Notes under the pieces: generated by a model
Database searches by the model: none
Told to the model about the DNA's origin: nothing
Seen by the model: only the letters and a program-made list of their open reading frames with translations
Part shown: positions 17,010 to 25,096 of the stretch, piece by piece
Position numbering within the stretch: the stretch's first letter is position 1
Layout of the letters: every line of letters starts with the position of its first letter
Made by a program: the position numbers and the translations under genes
Assembly (NCBI GenBank): GCA_002354095.1
Contig: DEKX01000019.1
Coordinates: forward strand, 137,148-201,147
DNA from: Prevotella sp. UBA2711
Lineage (GTDB): Bacteria; Bacteroidota; Bacteroidia; Bacteroidales; Bacteroidaceae
Direction of reading: 5' to 3'
Length of the DNA: 64,000 nt

Positions 17010-18139
17010 GCGATGTAGTTATCAGACCGGTGGAAGGGAATAAACTGATGGACGAGTTTATCAGAGTCCCACGGATAATCTATCAAGACTGTCCGCAGTA
17101 TGTTCCAGACTTGGATTCGGATGTCAGGAAACTATTTGACGTCCGTGAGACCCCTGGTTTGGAATTTTCCGACATTCAGCCATTTATCGCTTATCGTGAT
17201 GGCAAACTGGCTGGCCGAGTGGTAGGTATTGTCAATAGGAAAGCAAATAAACGTTGGGAGACGAAGAATGTGCGTTTCTCAATGATTGAATTTGTTGACG
17301 ATATGGAAGTGTCGCGTGCCCTGCTTCAGGCTGTCGAAGAATGGGGCAGAACTCATGGTATGGAAATGATGCAGGGACCCTTGGGAATTACTGATTTCGA
17401 CAAAGAGGGTATGTTGGTAGAAGATTTCGATATGATAGGTTCTATCAATACCATATACAACCCCGAATATTATCATCGCCACATGGAAGCTCTGGGTTTG
17501 GAGAAGGAGGTTGACTGGTTGCAGGTGCATATTGATATACCTCAGGATGTCCCAGCCCGTTATGCGCGTGTTGCACAATATGCTCGCGAGCAGATAGGAT
17601 TGCGACTTATCAAGCTCACCAATAAGCAGATTTTCGAAGAGGGATATGGCAAGCGTGTGTTCGATTTGTTGAACGAGGCTTATAAGCCCATCTTCGGATT
17701 CTCAGCCCTTTCACCTAAACAGATGGACCGTTTCCTTAATAAGTACATCAAAATGGTTGACAAACAGTTGATTCCTGTCATCCTGAACGATAAAGACGAA
17801 ATGGTGGGCGTAGCGGTTTCCATGGGCAGTCTGTCGAAATCTATGCAGAAAACGCATGGCAGATTACTGCCTTTTGGTTGGTATCATCTCGTAAAAGCAT
17901 TGAAATGGCATCACGAGGACAATGCCGAAATGTTGTTGATAGCTATTCGTCCCGATTATCAGGGGCTGGGTGTGAATGCCATGTTTTTCGATGACCTGAT
18001 ACCTATATTTAATAAGTGTGGGTTTAAGTGGGCAGAAACGGGCCCTCAGTTAGAGGATAATGTGCGGGAATTGACGCAATGGAAGCCGTTGCATCCCAAA
18101 TTTGTAAAACGCAGAAGATGTTATAAAAAGAAAATATAA
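17006..18139 (+). CDS. GNAT-superfamily N-acyltransferase-like protein
   Basis: A 377-residue protein with two regions. The N-terminal third (VIRPVEGNKLMDEFIRVPRIIYQDCPQYVPDLDSDVRKLFD ... AYRDGKLAGRVVGIVNRK) and the C-terminal third (EMLLIAIRPDYQGLGVNAMFFDDLIPIFNKCGFKWAETGPQLEDN, with the Q/RxxGxG/A-like turn RPDYQGLGVNA) look like GNAT acyltransferase elements. Members of this long GNAT group transfer acyl groups to amines; one branch includes bacterial ceramide synthases, a link I offer from memory only. Directly upstream of the ketosynthase and ACP, it could transfer the ACP-bound product to an amino acceptor. That role is inference. Confidence 0.7.
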   Translation: MSDVVIRPVEGNKLMDEFIRVPRIIYQDCPQYVPDLDSDVRKLFDVRETPGLEFSDIQPFIAYRDGKLAGRVVGIVNRKANKRWETKNVRFSMIEFVDDMEVSRALLQAVEEWGRTHGMEMMQGPLGITDFDKEGMLVEDFDMIGSINTIYNPEYYHRHMEALGLEKEVDWLQVHIDIPQDVPARYARVAQYAREQIGLRLIKLTNKQIFEEGYGKRVFDLLNEAYKPIFGFSALSPKQMDRFLNKYIKMVDKQLIPVILNDKDEMVGVAVSMGSLSKSMQKTHGRLLPFGWYHLVKALKWHHEDNAEMLLIAIRPDYQGLGVNAMFFDDLIPIFNKCGFKWAETGPQLEDNVRELTQWKPLHPKFVKRRRCYKKKI

Positions 18140-18146
18140 AAAACAA

Positions 18147-19370
18147 ATGGAAAGAAGAGTAGTAATCACAGGAATGGGTATTTGGTCGTGCTTGGGAACG
18201 ACGCTTGATGAAGTACGCCAGAGCCTGTATGAAGGAAAAAGTGGTATTGTATTCAGTCAGGAACGTGTTGACGCAGGTTTTCGTTCGCCTTTCTGTGCCA
18301 ATGTGCCAAAAGCCGACTTGAAGCCTTTTGTTAATCGTAACTTCCGACAGTTTATGCCTGAGGAGGCTCAGTATGCCTATATGGCTACTCGTGATGCCTT
18401 GGCAGCAGCACGCCTGGAGCAAGATTATATCGACCAGCATGAGGTAGGTATTATCTATGGTAATGACTCAGTAGCTGAGGCAACCATGCACGCTTTGGAT
18501 AAGTTCCGCGAGTTTGGATCAACGGCTGCCTGTGGCAGTGGTGCCATCTTCCAGTCTATGAACTCTACAGTGACGATGAACTTGGCATGTCTGTTCCACT
18601 TGAAGGGTATCAACCTGACAGCCTCGGCAGCCTGCGCTTCAGGTTCGCAGTCTATTGGCTTGAGCTATCTGCTTATTAAGAATGGTTTGCAGGACTGTGT
18701 AGTTTGCGGTGGTGCTCAGGAGGCTAACATGTATGGTGTGGCATCTTTCGATGGCATCCAGTCGTTCGCCCTGCGTGAAGACAATGATGCTTCTAAGGCT
18801 AGTCGCCCATTCGACAAGGACCGTAACGGACTGGTACCTGGCGGTGGTGCTGCTACTCTGATACTTGAGGACTATGAAAGTGCTGTTCGCCGCGGTGCTC
18901 CTATCTTGGCAGAAATTATCGGATGGGGATTCTCTGGCAATGGCGACCATATCTCTACGCCTAACGTAGCAGGTCCTGCCCGCTCGTTGGAACTTTGTTT
19001 CAAAGACAGCGGTATCAATGTAAAGGAGATTGGCTATGTCAATGCGCACGCAACCTCTACGAAGATCGGTGACAGCCGCGAAGCTCAGGCTATAGCTCAG
19101 ATCTTCGGCGACTATCGCGTACCCGTTACCTCTACCAAGAGTCAGACTGGTCATGAAATGTGGATGGCTGGTGCCTCAGAGATTATCTACACTATATTGA
19201 TGATGAAGAACAACTTCATTGCAGGCAATATCAACTTTGAGAATCCTGACGAAGAGACGGCATGTGTCAATATCATTCCAGAGACTATCGAAGCCCATTT
19301 TGATACGTTCCTCAGCAATTCCTTCGGTTTCGGAGGTACCAATTCCACTCTCATCGTGAAAAATTTATAG
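18147..19370 (+). CDS. Beta-ketoacyl-ACP synthase (FabF-like ketosynthase)
   Basis: A 407-residue condensing enzyme. The catalytic triad is present: Cys at about residue 163 in TASAACASGSQSIG, His in YVNAHATSTKIGD and His in TKSQTGHEMWMAGASE, together with the C-terminal NSFGFGGTNSTL loop. It elongates an ACP-bound acyl chain with malonyl-ACP. It is the only ketosynthase in the operon and no chain-length-factor partner accompanies it, unlike typical aryl polyene clusters. It follows the GNAT gene by 7 bp and precedes the ACP by 40 bp, a gap holding an AACGAAACATCGAAAT repeat. Confidence 0.92.
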   Translation: MERRVVITGMGIWSCLGTTLDEVRQSLYEGKSGIVFSQERVDAGFRSPFCANVPKADLKPFVNRNFRQFMPEEAQYAYMATRDALAAARLEQDYIDQHEVGIIYGNDSVAEATMHALDKFREFGSTAACGSGAIFQSMNSTVTMNLACLFHLKGINLTASAACASGSQSIGLSYLLIKNGLQDCVVCGGAQEANMYGVASFDGIQSFALREDNDASKASRPFDKDRNGLVPGGGAATLILEDYESAVRRGAPILAEIIGWGFSGNGDHISTPNVAGPARSLELCFKDSGINVKEIGYVNAHATSTKIGDSREAQAIAQIFGDYRVPVTSTKSQTGHEMWMAGASEIIYTILMMKNNFIAGNINFENPDEETACVNIIPETIEAHFDTFLSNSFGFGGTNSTLIVKNL

Positions 19371-19374
19371 TAGA

Positions 19375-19396
19375 AATAACGAAACATCGAAATTTT
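19375..19396 (+). repeat. Short AT-rich repeat, copy 1 (AATAACGAAACATCGAAAT)
   Basis: The same 19-base string occurs again at 23817-23835 in the same operon, and a related string follows truB near 40910-40935. Built from 8-base units ending in CGAAA(C/T). Confidence 0.65.
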
Positions 19397-19410
19397 AATT
19401 TTAAAACATT

Positions 19411-19656
19411 ATGACAAGACAAGAAATCATTGAGCAGGTTAATGGACTGCTCTCAGAAGAGTTTGAAGTAGAACAGAGTGAATTCACCCCAGATGCCAAC
19501 CTGAAGGATACCCTCCAGTTGGACAGCATCAATTTGGTTGACTTGATTGCACTGGTACAGGTAACTTACAAAATCACCATCCCAGTAAACGAATTGCACC
19601 AGATTCAGACTTTCAATAATCTCTACGATTACATTGAGCAGCATCTGCCAGCATGA
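19411..19656 (+). CDS. Acyl carrier protein
   Basis: An 81-residue acidic four-helix carrier. Ser39 in LQLDSINLVDLIALV is the phosphopantetheine attachment site; the canonical DSL is DSI here, as in carriers of specialised pathways rather than the central AcpP. The operon contains no phosphopantetheinyl transferase, so it must be activated by a host enzyme. Its end overlaps the hotdog gene by 4 bp, suggesting coupled translation. It would shuttle the growing chain between the neighbouring ketosynthase, ketoreductase and dehydratase. Confidence 0.9.
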   Translation: MTRQEIIEQVNGLLSEEFEVEQSEFTPDANLKDTLQLDSINLVDLIALVQVTYKITIPVNELHQIQTFNNLYDYIEQHLPA

Positions 19657-20069
19657 TTATTAAAGGCGACGACATCAAGAAACTCATTCCGCAGCGCGAC
19701 CCCTTTATGATGGTTGATGAGTTTGAGCGACAGAACGAATCTTCTGCCACCTCTGCACTCACCATCGCACGAGGGAATTATTTCCTGTTGTCTGACGGAA
19801 TGGTTTCTTCGACCGGGCTGATAGAACATATCGCCCAATCGTGTTCGGCTCTTGCCGCCTCTCTGAAGGCTGATGCCGACACTGCGCCTATCGGAATGAT
19901 TGTTGAAGTGAAGAACTTCTGCTGCCATCGCCGTCCTCAGTTGGGCGAACGCCTTCAGACTGAGGTGACGTTTGGCTTTTCCTTTGGTAATATGACTTTG
20001 GCCCATGGCGTCACCCAAATAGCTGGCGAGACGGTGGCTGAGGTGGATTTGAAAATATTTATGCAATGA
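19653..20069 (+). CDS. Hotdog-fold 3-hydroxyacyl-ACP dehydratase-like protein (ApeP type)
   Basis: A 138-residue hotdog protein starting MIIKGDDIKKLIPQRDPFMMVDEFE, then SSTGLIEHIAQSCSALAA with the central helix that carries the acidic residue of FabA/FabZ-like dehydratases. The classic FabZ HFPGxPxMPG segment with its catalytic His is absent, which fits the ApeP-like branch found in aryl polyene clusters rather than housekeeping FabZ. Predicted to dehydrate, or simply bind, ACP-linked 3-hydroxyacyl intermediates. It overlaps both neighbours by 4 bp. Thioesterase activity is an alternative for this fold. Confidence 0.72.
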   Translation: MIIKGDDIKKLIPQRDPFMMVDEFERQNESSATSALTIARGNYFLLSDGMVSSTGLIEHIAQSCSALAASLKADADTAPIGMIVEVKNFCCHRRPQLGERLQTEVTFGFSFGNMTLAHGVTQIAGETVAEVDLKIFMQ

Positions 20070-22525
20070 CCCAATTTTTCATCAGGTTATATCAGTTTTT
20101 CCGTAGCCACCAGCTGATTTGCTGGCTGTCCATGGTGGCATTGTTCATTGTCTTTGGCTGGTTTGCCACCCGTATTCATTTGGAGGAAGACATCGACAAA
20201 CTGATGCCTTCGTCGAAGAATGAAGACGGTACCACCAAACTGGCTTTTGCCGACTTGAAGATCAAGGATAAGACCTTCCTGCTCTTTGAGGGGGAGGGCG
20301 TTGAACACCTTTCGGAAGTGTGCGACCAGTTTGTTGATACGCTCTTGCAACGTGACTCTGCGAGCCATACCATCGAGGACGTATTCTACCAGTTGCCTGA
20401 AGACCTGATGATGGATGGTGTTGACTATATGATGGCCCATTTGCCTGCCTATATCGACACATCAGCCTATGCCCGTTTCGACACGTTGCTCACACGCGAG
20501 CATTTCACGCGACAGATGCGCCAGAACTATGCCGACCTGCAGGGCGAGGTGGGCGAGTTGTTCCCTGAATTGATTCAGATTGACCCCATTGGCATGCGTA
20601 GCGTGCTGGCCGAACAACTGAAACCGCTCTTAGAGGGTGGGGCGGGCAGTTACCAGACCATCAACGGCCATTTCTTTGTGCCAGATTCAACGGTGTGTCT
20701 GGCTTTCATTACCCCTCATTTCTCATCCACCAATACAGGACAGGGATCTGCGCTGTTTGAAATGATGAACCGGCAGATTGACGAGTTTGCCAAACAGTAT
20801 CCTGATGTGCGCATCAGCTATCATGGTACACCAGCCAGTGGCTACTATAACTCAACGCAAATCAAGCACGACCTGACCACCACCATTACTGGTGCTCTCG
20901 TTCTGGTGCTGCTATTCCTGCTGTTGTGCTTCCGGCGTTGGGACACTATTCCGCTGCTACTCCTACCTGTTGTGTTCGGCACTCTCTTCGGACTTACCAT
21001 GATGTATTTCATCAAAGGACAGTTCTCGCTTTTAGCACTGGGTATTGGTGGCGTTGTTTTGGGGGTGGCCATGAGTTATGTGCTGCACGTACTGACCCAC
21101 CAGAAGTATGTGGGTGATGCCGAACGTATGTTGCGTGATCAGGTGAAACCCGTCTGGTTGGGCTGTCTGACAACCATAGGTTCCTTTGCAGGACTTATCT
21201 TTATTCAGACTGACCTGTTGCAGGACTTCGGCCTCTTTGCCGCCTTTGCTATTTTAGGTACTACATTATTCTCACTGACCTATCTTCCACAGTTCTTCCG
21301 TAAGGAGCAGACTGCATCTTCCGTTAAATCCTTTGCCTGGATAGACCGTATCAATACGTATCCCTTCGATCGTAAGAAACCGTTGCTGATAGCTATTACT
21401 GCTGTGATGGCTGTCTGTATCGGTGCCTATTTCGTGGGAGGAACACGTTTTGATGCCGATATGCACAATCTGGGCTACGAGGCAGAACTGACGGAGCATT
21501 CAGAGCAGGTGTTGCGCGACAAGACCTATACTGGCGACAAGACTAAGTATTTTGCCAGCAAGGGGCGCACCATGGAGGAAGCCATCAATGCTTTTGGTCT
21601 GCTTGACAAGAAGCTCGACTCACTACAGCAGTTAGGACTCGTCAAGAGTTATACACATACCAATCAGATTTTCGTTCCCCTGAAGGTACAGCAGGAGCGC
21701 ATTGACGCCTGGCACCGCTACTGGACCGATGAACGGTTGGCAAAAGTACGTCAGTTGATTCAGTCAACTGCCCCCCAAGCAGGTCTGACAGCCGATGCTT
21801 TCGATACCTTCTTTGAGGCTGCGACGTCTGATTACGAGCCCGATGCACTTTATGATGCTAAACTGATACCAGCTGGTTATCAATCGACACTGATGGAGAA
21901 ATCCTACGATGGAAATTTCCTCTGTTTTACTTCCGTACGTTGTGCTAATGATAGTGTGCGAAGCAGTGAGAGTGATTACATCCGTATCTGCGATGCTATT
22001 GCCCAGCGACCGGAGTTGTTGGTGCTTGATACCTATTATTATACTACCGATACCCTGATGCGGATGAGTGAAGACTTCAATGTGCTCCAGTGGTTGTCAA
22101 TGGCTTTCGTATTTATGGTACTGCTATTGAGTTTCCATTTCAATCTGAAACATACGATACTTGGTTTCCTGCCCATCCTGCTCAGTTGGATGATAGTGCT
22201 GGGAGCTATGGTATTATTCGATATCCGTTTCAATCTCATTAGTATTATCATCTCCACCTTTATCTTTGGTATAGGTGTTGACTATAGCATTTTTGTGATG
22301 GACGGACTGACCCATCAGGACGCTCAGAAACTGACTTTCCATAAGACAGCTATCTTCCTGAGTGCCGTTACTCTCATCACCACTGTGAGCAGCATGCTCA
22401 TTGCCTCTCACCCAGCTATCCGTTCAGTGGGATTCTCTACCTTGGTAGGTCTCCTCTCGGCAGTGATTCTCTCGTATGTACTTCAACCCGCAATCTATCG
22501 TTGGCTGAACCGTAAGAAAGCATGA
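20066..22525 (+). CDS. MMPL/RND-family lipid exporter
   Basis: An 819-residue inner-membrane transporter of the RND superfamily. The plan is one N-terminal helix (LICWLSMVALFIVFGWF), a large periplasmic domain, a five-helix block (ITGALVLVLLFLLLCFRRWDTIPLLLLPVVFGTLFGLTMMYF and GIGGVVLGVAMSYVLHVLTHQKYVGDAERM), then a second copy of the same plan ending YVLQPAIYRWLNRKKA. Such proteins move hydrophobic products (lipids, polyketides, aryl polyenes) across the inner membrane. Sitting between the dehydratase and the FAD enzyme, it probably exports the product; the LolA-like and DUF5686 genes downstream may take over from it. Confidence 0.88.
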   Translation: MTQFFIRLYQFFRSHQLICWLSMVALFIVFGWFATRIHLEEDIDKLMPSSKNEDGTTKLAFADLKIKDKTFLLFEGEGVEHLSEVCDQFVDTLLQRDSASHTIEDVFYQLPEDLMMDGVDYMMAHLPAYIDTSAYARFDTLLTREHFTRQMRQNYADLQGEVGELFPELIQIDPIGMRSVLAEQLKPLLEGGAGSYQTINGHFFVPDSTVCLAFITPHFSSTNTGQGSALFEMMNRQIDEFAKQYPDVRISYHGTPASGYYNSTQIKHDLTTTITGALVLVLLFLLLCFRRWDTIPLLLLPVVFGTLFGLTMMYFIKGQFSLLALGIGGVVLGVAMSYVLHVLTHQKYVGDAERMLRDQVKPVWLGCLTTIGSFAGLIFIQTDLLQDFGLFAAFAILGTTLFSLTYLPQFFRKEQTASSVKSFAWIDRINTYPFDRKKPLLIAITAVMAVCIGAYFVGGTRFDADMHNLGYEAELTEHSEQVLRDKTYTGDKTKYFASKGRTMEEAINAFGLLDKKLDSLQQLGLVKSYTHTNQIFVPLKVQQERIDAWHRYWTDERLAKVRQLIQSTAPQAGLTADAFDTFFEAATSDYEPDALYDAKLIPAGYQSTLMEKSYDGNFLCFTSVRCANDSVRSSESDYIRICDAIAQRPELLVLDTYYYTTDTLMRMSEDFNVLQWLSMAFVFMVLLLSFHFNLKHTILGFLPILLSWMIVLGAMVLFDIRFNLISIIISTFIFGIGVDYSIFVMDGLTHQDAQKLTFHKTAIFLSAVTLITTVSSMLIASHPAIRSVGFSTLVGLLSAVILSYVLQPAIYRWLNRKKA

Positions 22526-23835
22526 AATACGACGTTGTTGTCATAGGAAGTGGATTTGGCGGACTCGCCTGTGCCCACCTGCTCTCGAAGGCAGGTCGCA
22601 GCGTCCTTGTGCTGGAGTCTCACTGGCAGCCAGGCGGTTGTCTTCAGAGTTATCAGCGTAAGGGACACACTTTTGACACGGGTCTTCATTATGTTGGCGG
22701 CTTACGCGAAGGAGAGACGTTGCATGATATCTTCTGCACGCTGGACCTTCTTCGCCTACCTTGGCATCAGCTGGATGTTGACGGAACTGACTTGATTACC
22801 ATTGATGGTGAGACTTTTTGTCTGGCTCAAGGTTTTGACCACTTTGTTGAAGTGCTGGCTACTCAATTCCCTGATCAGCGCGAAGCTCTGAAAAGTTATG
22901 TTGATATGCTGCAGGGTCCTGATCCTGACCCGTCTGTCAATGCATGGCAGTGGTTGAACGAGCATTTCAGCAATCAACTGTTGATAGATGTACTGTCAGG
23001 TTCCTGCCTGAAAACGGAGTTGTGCCGTGAGTCTTTACCCCTGCTGGCCTTTGCTCATAGTCAGAAGAGCTATATCCAAAGCAGTTGGCGTCTAAAAGGT
23101 GACAGCAGTCTTATTGTACGCTCATTGGTGGATGATATTCGTAACATGGGTGGCGAAGTGATATGTAGAGCAGAGGTCGAAGAGCTGATAGAACAAGACG
23201 GCAGCATCGTGGCAGCGTTGTGTAGCAACGGTGAGCGATACGAAGGCAGTTACTTTATCAGTGATATCCACCCAGTCCAGACCTTTGCCCTTGTCAAGGA
23301 AAGTAAAGTGGTAAAGCGTATCTTCCGCACCCGTCTTTCTATGCTGAAGAATACCTATGGTATGTACACCTATTCGCTGGTGCTGAAACCTCAGACATTG
23401 CCCTATTTCAATCACAATAAGTTTGTGTATGCAGGCGGCAGTGTTTGGGATGAGGCTACCCAGAAGGTCATGCTCAGCTGTCGTGTACCAGAAGATGGCT
23501 CTGAGTATGCCACTCTTCTTGACCTTTTGACTCCCTGCGAGGTGAATCCGATGGAACTGGCAGAGTCGGTTGTACCAGGACTCCATGATATGGTCGTTCA
23601 ACAGTATATCAGTACACCGCATACGTGGCAGCGTTTTACTCACACACCTGACGGTTCCGCTTATGGTATCCGCAAGGATTGTCGCCAACCCTTGTTCACC
23701 ATGTTGTCGCCTCGTACTCCTATCAGTAATCTGCTGCTGACCGGTCAGAACGTCATGCTGCATGGATTGGAAGGGGTCGCCATGACGGCTCAGCAGACAA
23801 CAGGGATTATCTTGAATAACGAAACATCGAAATAA
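22522..23835 (+). CDS. FAD/NAD(P)-binding oxidoreductase, phytoene desaturase/retinol saturase-like
   Basis: A 437-residue flavoprotein with the N-terminal dinucleotide-binding GSGFGGLACAHLLSKAGRSVLVLE and the following QPGGCLQSYQRKGHTFDTGLHYVGG segment typical of CrtI-like desaturases, isomerases and retinol saturases. The C-terminus LLLTGQNVMLHGLEGVAMTAQQTTGIIL is the second FAD-contact motif of this family. In this setting it could desaturate, isomerise or reduce conjugated double bonds in the chain. That is inference: the family covers all three reactions. It overlaps the MMPL gene by 4 bp. The 29-bp gap after it carries AACGAAAC/ATCGAAAT-type repeats. Confidence 0.8.
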   Translation: MKYDVVVIGSGFGGLACAHLLSKAGRSVLVLESHWQPGGCLQSYQRKGHTFDTGLHYVGGLREGETLHDIFCTLDLLRLPWHQLDVDGTDLITIDGETFCLAQGFDHFVEVLATQFPDQREALKSYVDMLQGPDPDPSVNAWQWLNEHFSNQLLIDVLSGSCLKTELCRESLPLLAFAHSQKSYIQSSWRLKGDSSLIVRSLVDDIRNMGGEVICRAEVEELIEQDGSIVAALCSNGERYEGSYFISDIHPVQTFALVKESKVVKRIFRTRLSMLKNTYGMYTYSLVLKPQTLPYFNHNKFVYAGGSVWDEATQKVMLSCRVPEDGSEYATLLDLLTPCEVNPMELAESVVPGLHDMVVQQYISTPHTWQRFTHTPDGSAYGIRKDCRQPLFTMLSPRTPISNLLLTGQNVMLHGLEGVAMTAQQTTGIILNNETSK

Positions 23836-23851
23836 CGAAATATCGAAATAA
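23817..23851 (+). repeat. Short AT-rich repeat, copy 2, four 8-base units
   Basis: Four consecutive units (AACGAAAC, ATCGAAAT, AACGAAAT, ATCGAAAT) span the end of the FAD oxidoreductase gene and the gap before fabG. The first 16 bases match copy 1 at 19375. Confidence 0.65.
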
Positions 23852-23864
23852 ATAAAAAGAAAAT

Positions 23865-24584
23865 ATGAAATACGCATTAGTAACAGGAGGAAGCCGTGGC
23901 ATCGGGCGTGCCGTAGCAGTTCGTTTGGCTCAGAAAGGCTATCAAGTGATTATAAATTATGCCAGCAATCAGGCAGAAGCCGAGAAGACACTGGAACAAA
24001 TCAATGGTCAGGGTGAAATCATGCGCTTTGATGTCAGTGATGCCCAACAGACACGCGAGGCTTTGCAAGACTGGCAGCAGCGCCATCCAGAAGAATATAT
24101 TGAGGTGTTAGTTAATAATGCAGGTATCCGTCGCGACAATGTGATGGCTCTGATGCCTGAAGCCGATTGGCATCGTGTACTGGATATCACCCTCTCAGGT
24201 TTTTTCAATGTTACACAGCCTCTCTTGCCTGCCATGCAGTTGCATAAGTTCGGTCGCATTATTAACATGGCCAGTGTCAGTGGACTGAAGGGTCTGCCAG
24301 GCCAGACCAACTATTCCGCTGCCAAGGGTGGCATCATTGCAGCTACTAAGGCACTGGCGCAGGAAGTGGCTCGCAAGAATGTCACAGTCAATGCCGTAGC
24401 CCCAGGCTTTATCAAGACCGATATGACGGAGGGACTCGATGAGGCTGCTCTCAAGAAGGCAATACCTGCCAACCGCTTTGGCAATCCGGAGGAAGTGGCT
24501 GATTTGGTAGCCTTTCTTGCATCGCCAAATGCCGGCTATATCACAGGTAATGTTATATCAATAAATGGAGGATTATACACTTAA
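23865..24584 (+). CDS. 3-oxoacyl-ACP reductase (FabG-like SDR)
   Basis: A 239-residue short-chain dehydrogenase/reductase that reduces 3-ketoacyl-ACP with NADPH. Motifs in order are TGGSRGIGRAVAVRLA (cofactor loop), VNNAGI, the catalytic Ser in INMASVSGLKG and the YSAAKGG Tyr-x3-Lys pair, then APGFIKTDMT and the C-terminal GNVISINGG. All catalytic residues are present. With the ketosynthase and dehydratase it completes a reducing chain-extension cycle; no enoyl reductase is encoded nearby, so double bonds could accumulate. It ends 10 bp before the LolA-like gene. Confidence 0.92.
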   Translation: MKYALVTGGSRGIGRAVAVRLAQKGYQVIINYASNQAEAEKTLEQINGQGEIMRFDVSDAQQTREALQDWQQRHPEEYIEVLVNNAGIRRDNVMALMPEADWHRVLDITLSGFFNVTQPLLPAMQLHKFGRIINMASVSGLKGLPGQTNYSAAKGGIIAATKALAQEVARKNVTVNAVAPGFIKTDMTEGLDEAALKKAIPANRFGNPEEVADLVAFLASPNAGYITGNVISINGGLYT

Positions 24585-24594
24585 GCTGAAAGAT

Positions 24595-25092
24595 ATGAAA
24601 AAGATTGTATTATTTTTGTTCTGCATGTTGGCTGCTATAGCCAATGTCAATGCACAGCAGGTTACAAAGACTACCCATAAGAAGGCAGTCAAGACGGATG
24701 TGGTTACTACTGGTAACATGACGATTCGCAAACCCTCGTATATCTGTATCTCAACAGATAACGATCAAGACCAGCTGATTATGGATGGTACCAAGTTTAC
24801 CATGACAATGGGAAAGAAAAAGCATGTGACTGATAGTCGGAAGAACCCTCAGTTTGCCACTTTCCAGGCCGTACTCGAGGCCGTTATCAACGGTCGTGCT
24901 ATACCCGCCAGTGAAGACTTGACGGTATCAACAAAGGGTAACGACAAAGTGCTCACGATTACTCCTACAGGAAAGAAGCGTCGCCAGATGTTTACCTCGT
25001 TTGTACTAGTTATAGATGCCAAGACTTCTGCCTTCAAGACACTGAAGATGAACGACAGGAGTGGCGGTTTTATGGAGTATACGTTTAAATAA
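24595..25092 (+). CDS. LolA-like outer-membrane lipoprotein carrier family protein
   Basis: A 165-residue secreted protein with signal peptide MKKIVLFLFCMLAAIANVNA. The body has the alternating strands of the LolA half-barrel (TGNMTIRKPSYICISTDNDQDQLIMDGTKFTMTMGKKKHV ... FQAVLEAVINGR ... DKVLTITPTGKK), which in LolA and related periplasmic carriers cradles acyl chains. A LolA-like gene is a standard part of aryl polyene clusters, where it is thought to pass product to the outer membrane. I set the start at 24595 because the signal peptide begins there; a start at 24565 would add ten residues and overlap fabG. Confidence 0.75.
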   Translation: MKKIVLFLFCMLAAIANVNAQQVTKTTHKKAVKTDVVTTGNMTIRKPSYICISTDNDQDQLIMDGTKFTMTMGKKKHVTDSRKNPQFATFQAVLEAVINGRAIPASEDLTVSTKGNDKVLTITPTGKKRRQMFTSFVLVIDAKTSAFKTLKMNDRSGGFMEYTFK

Positions 25093-25096
25093 AGTA

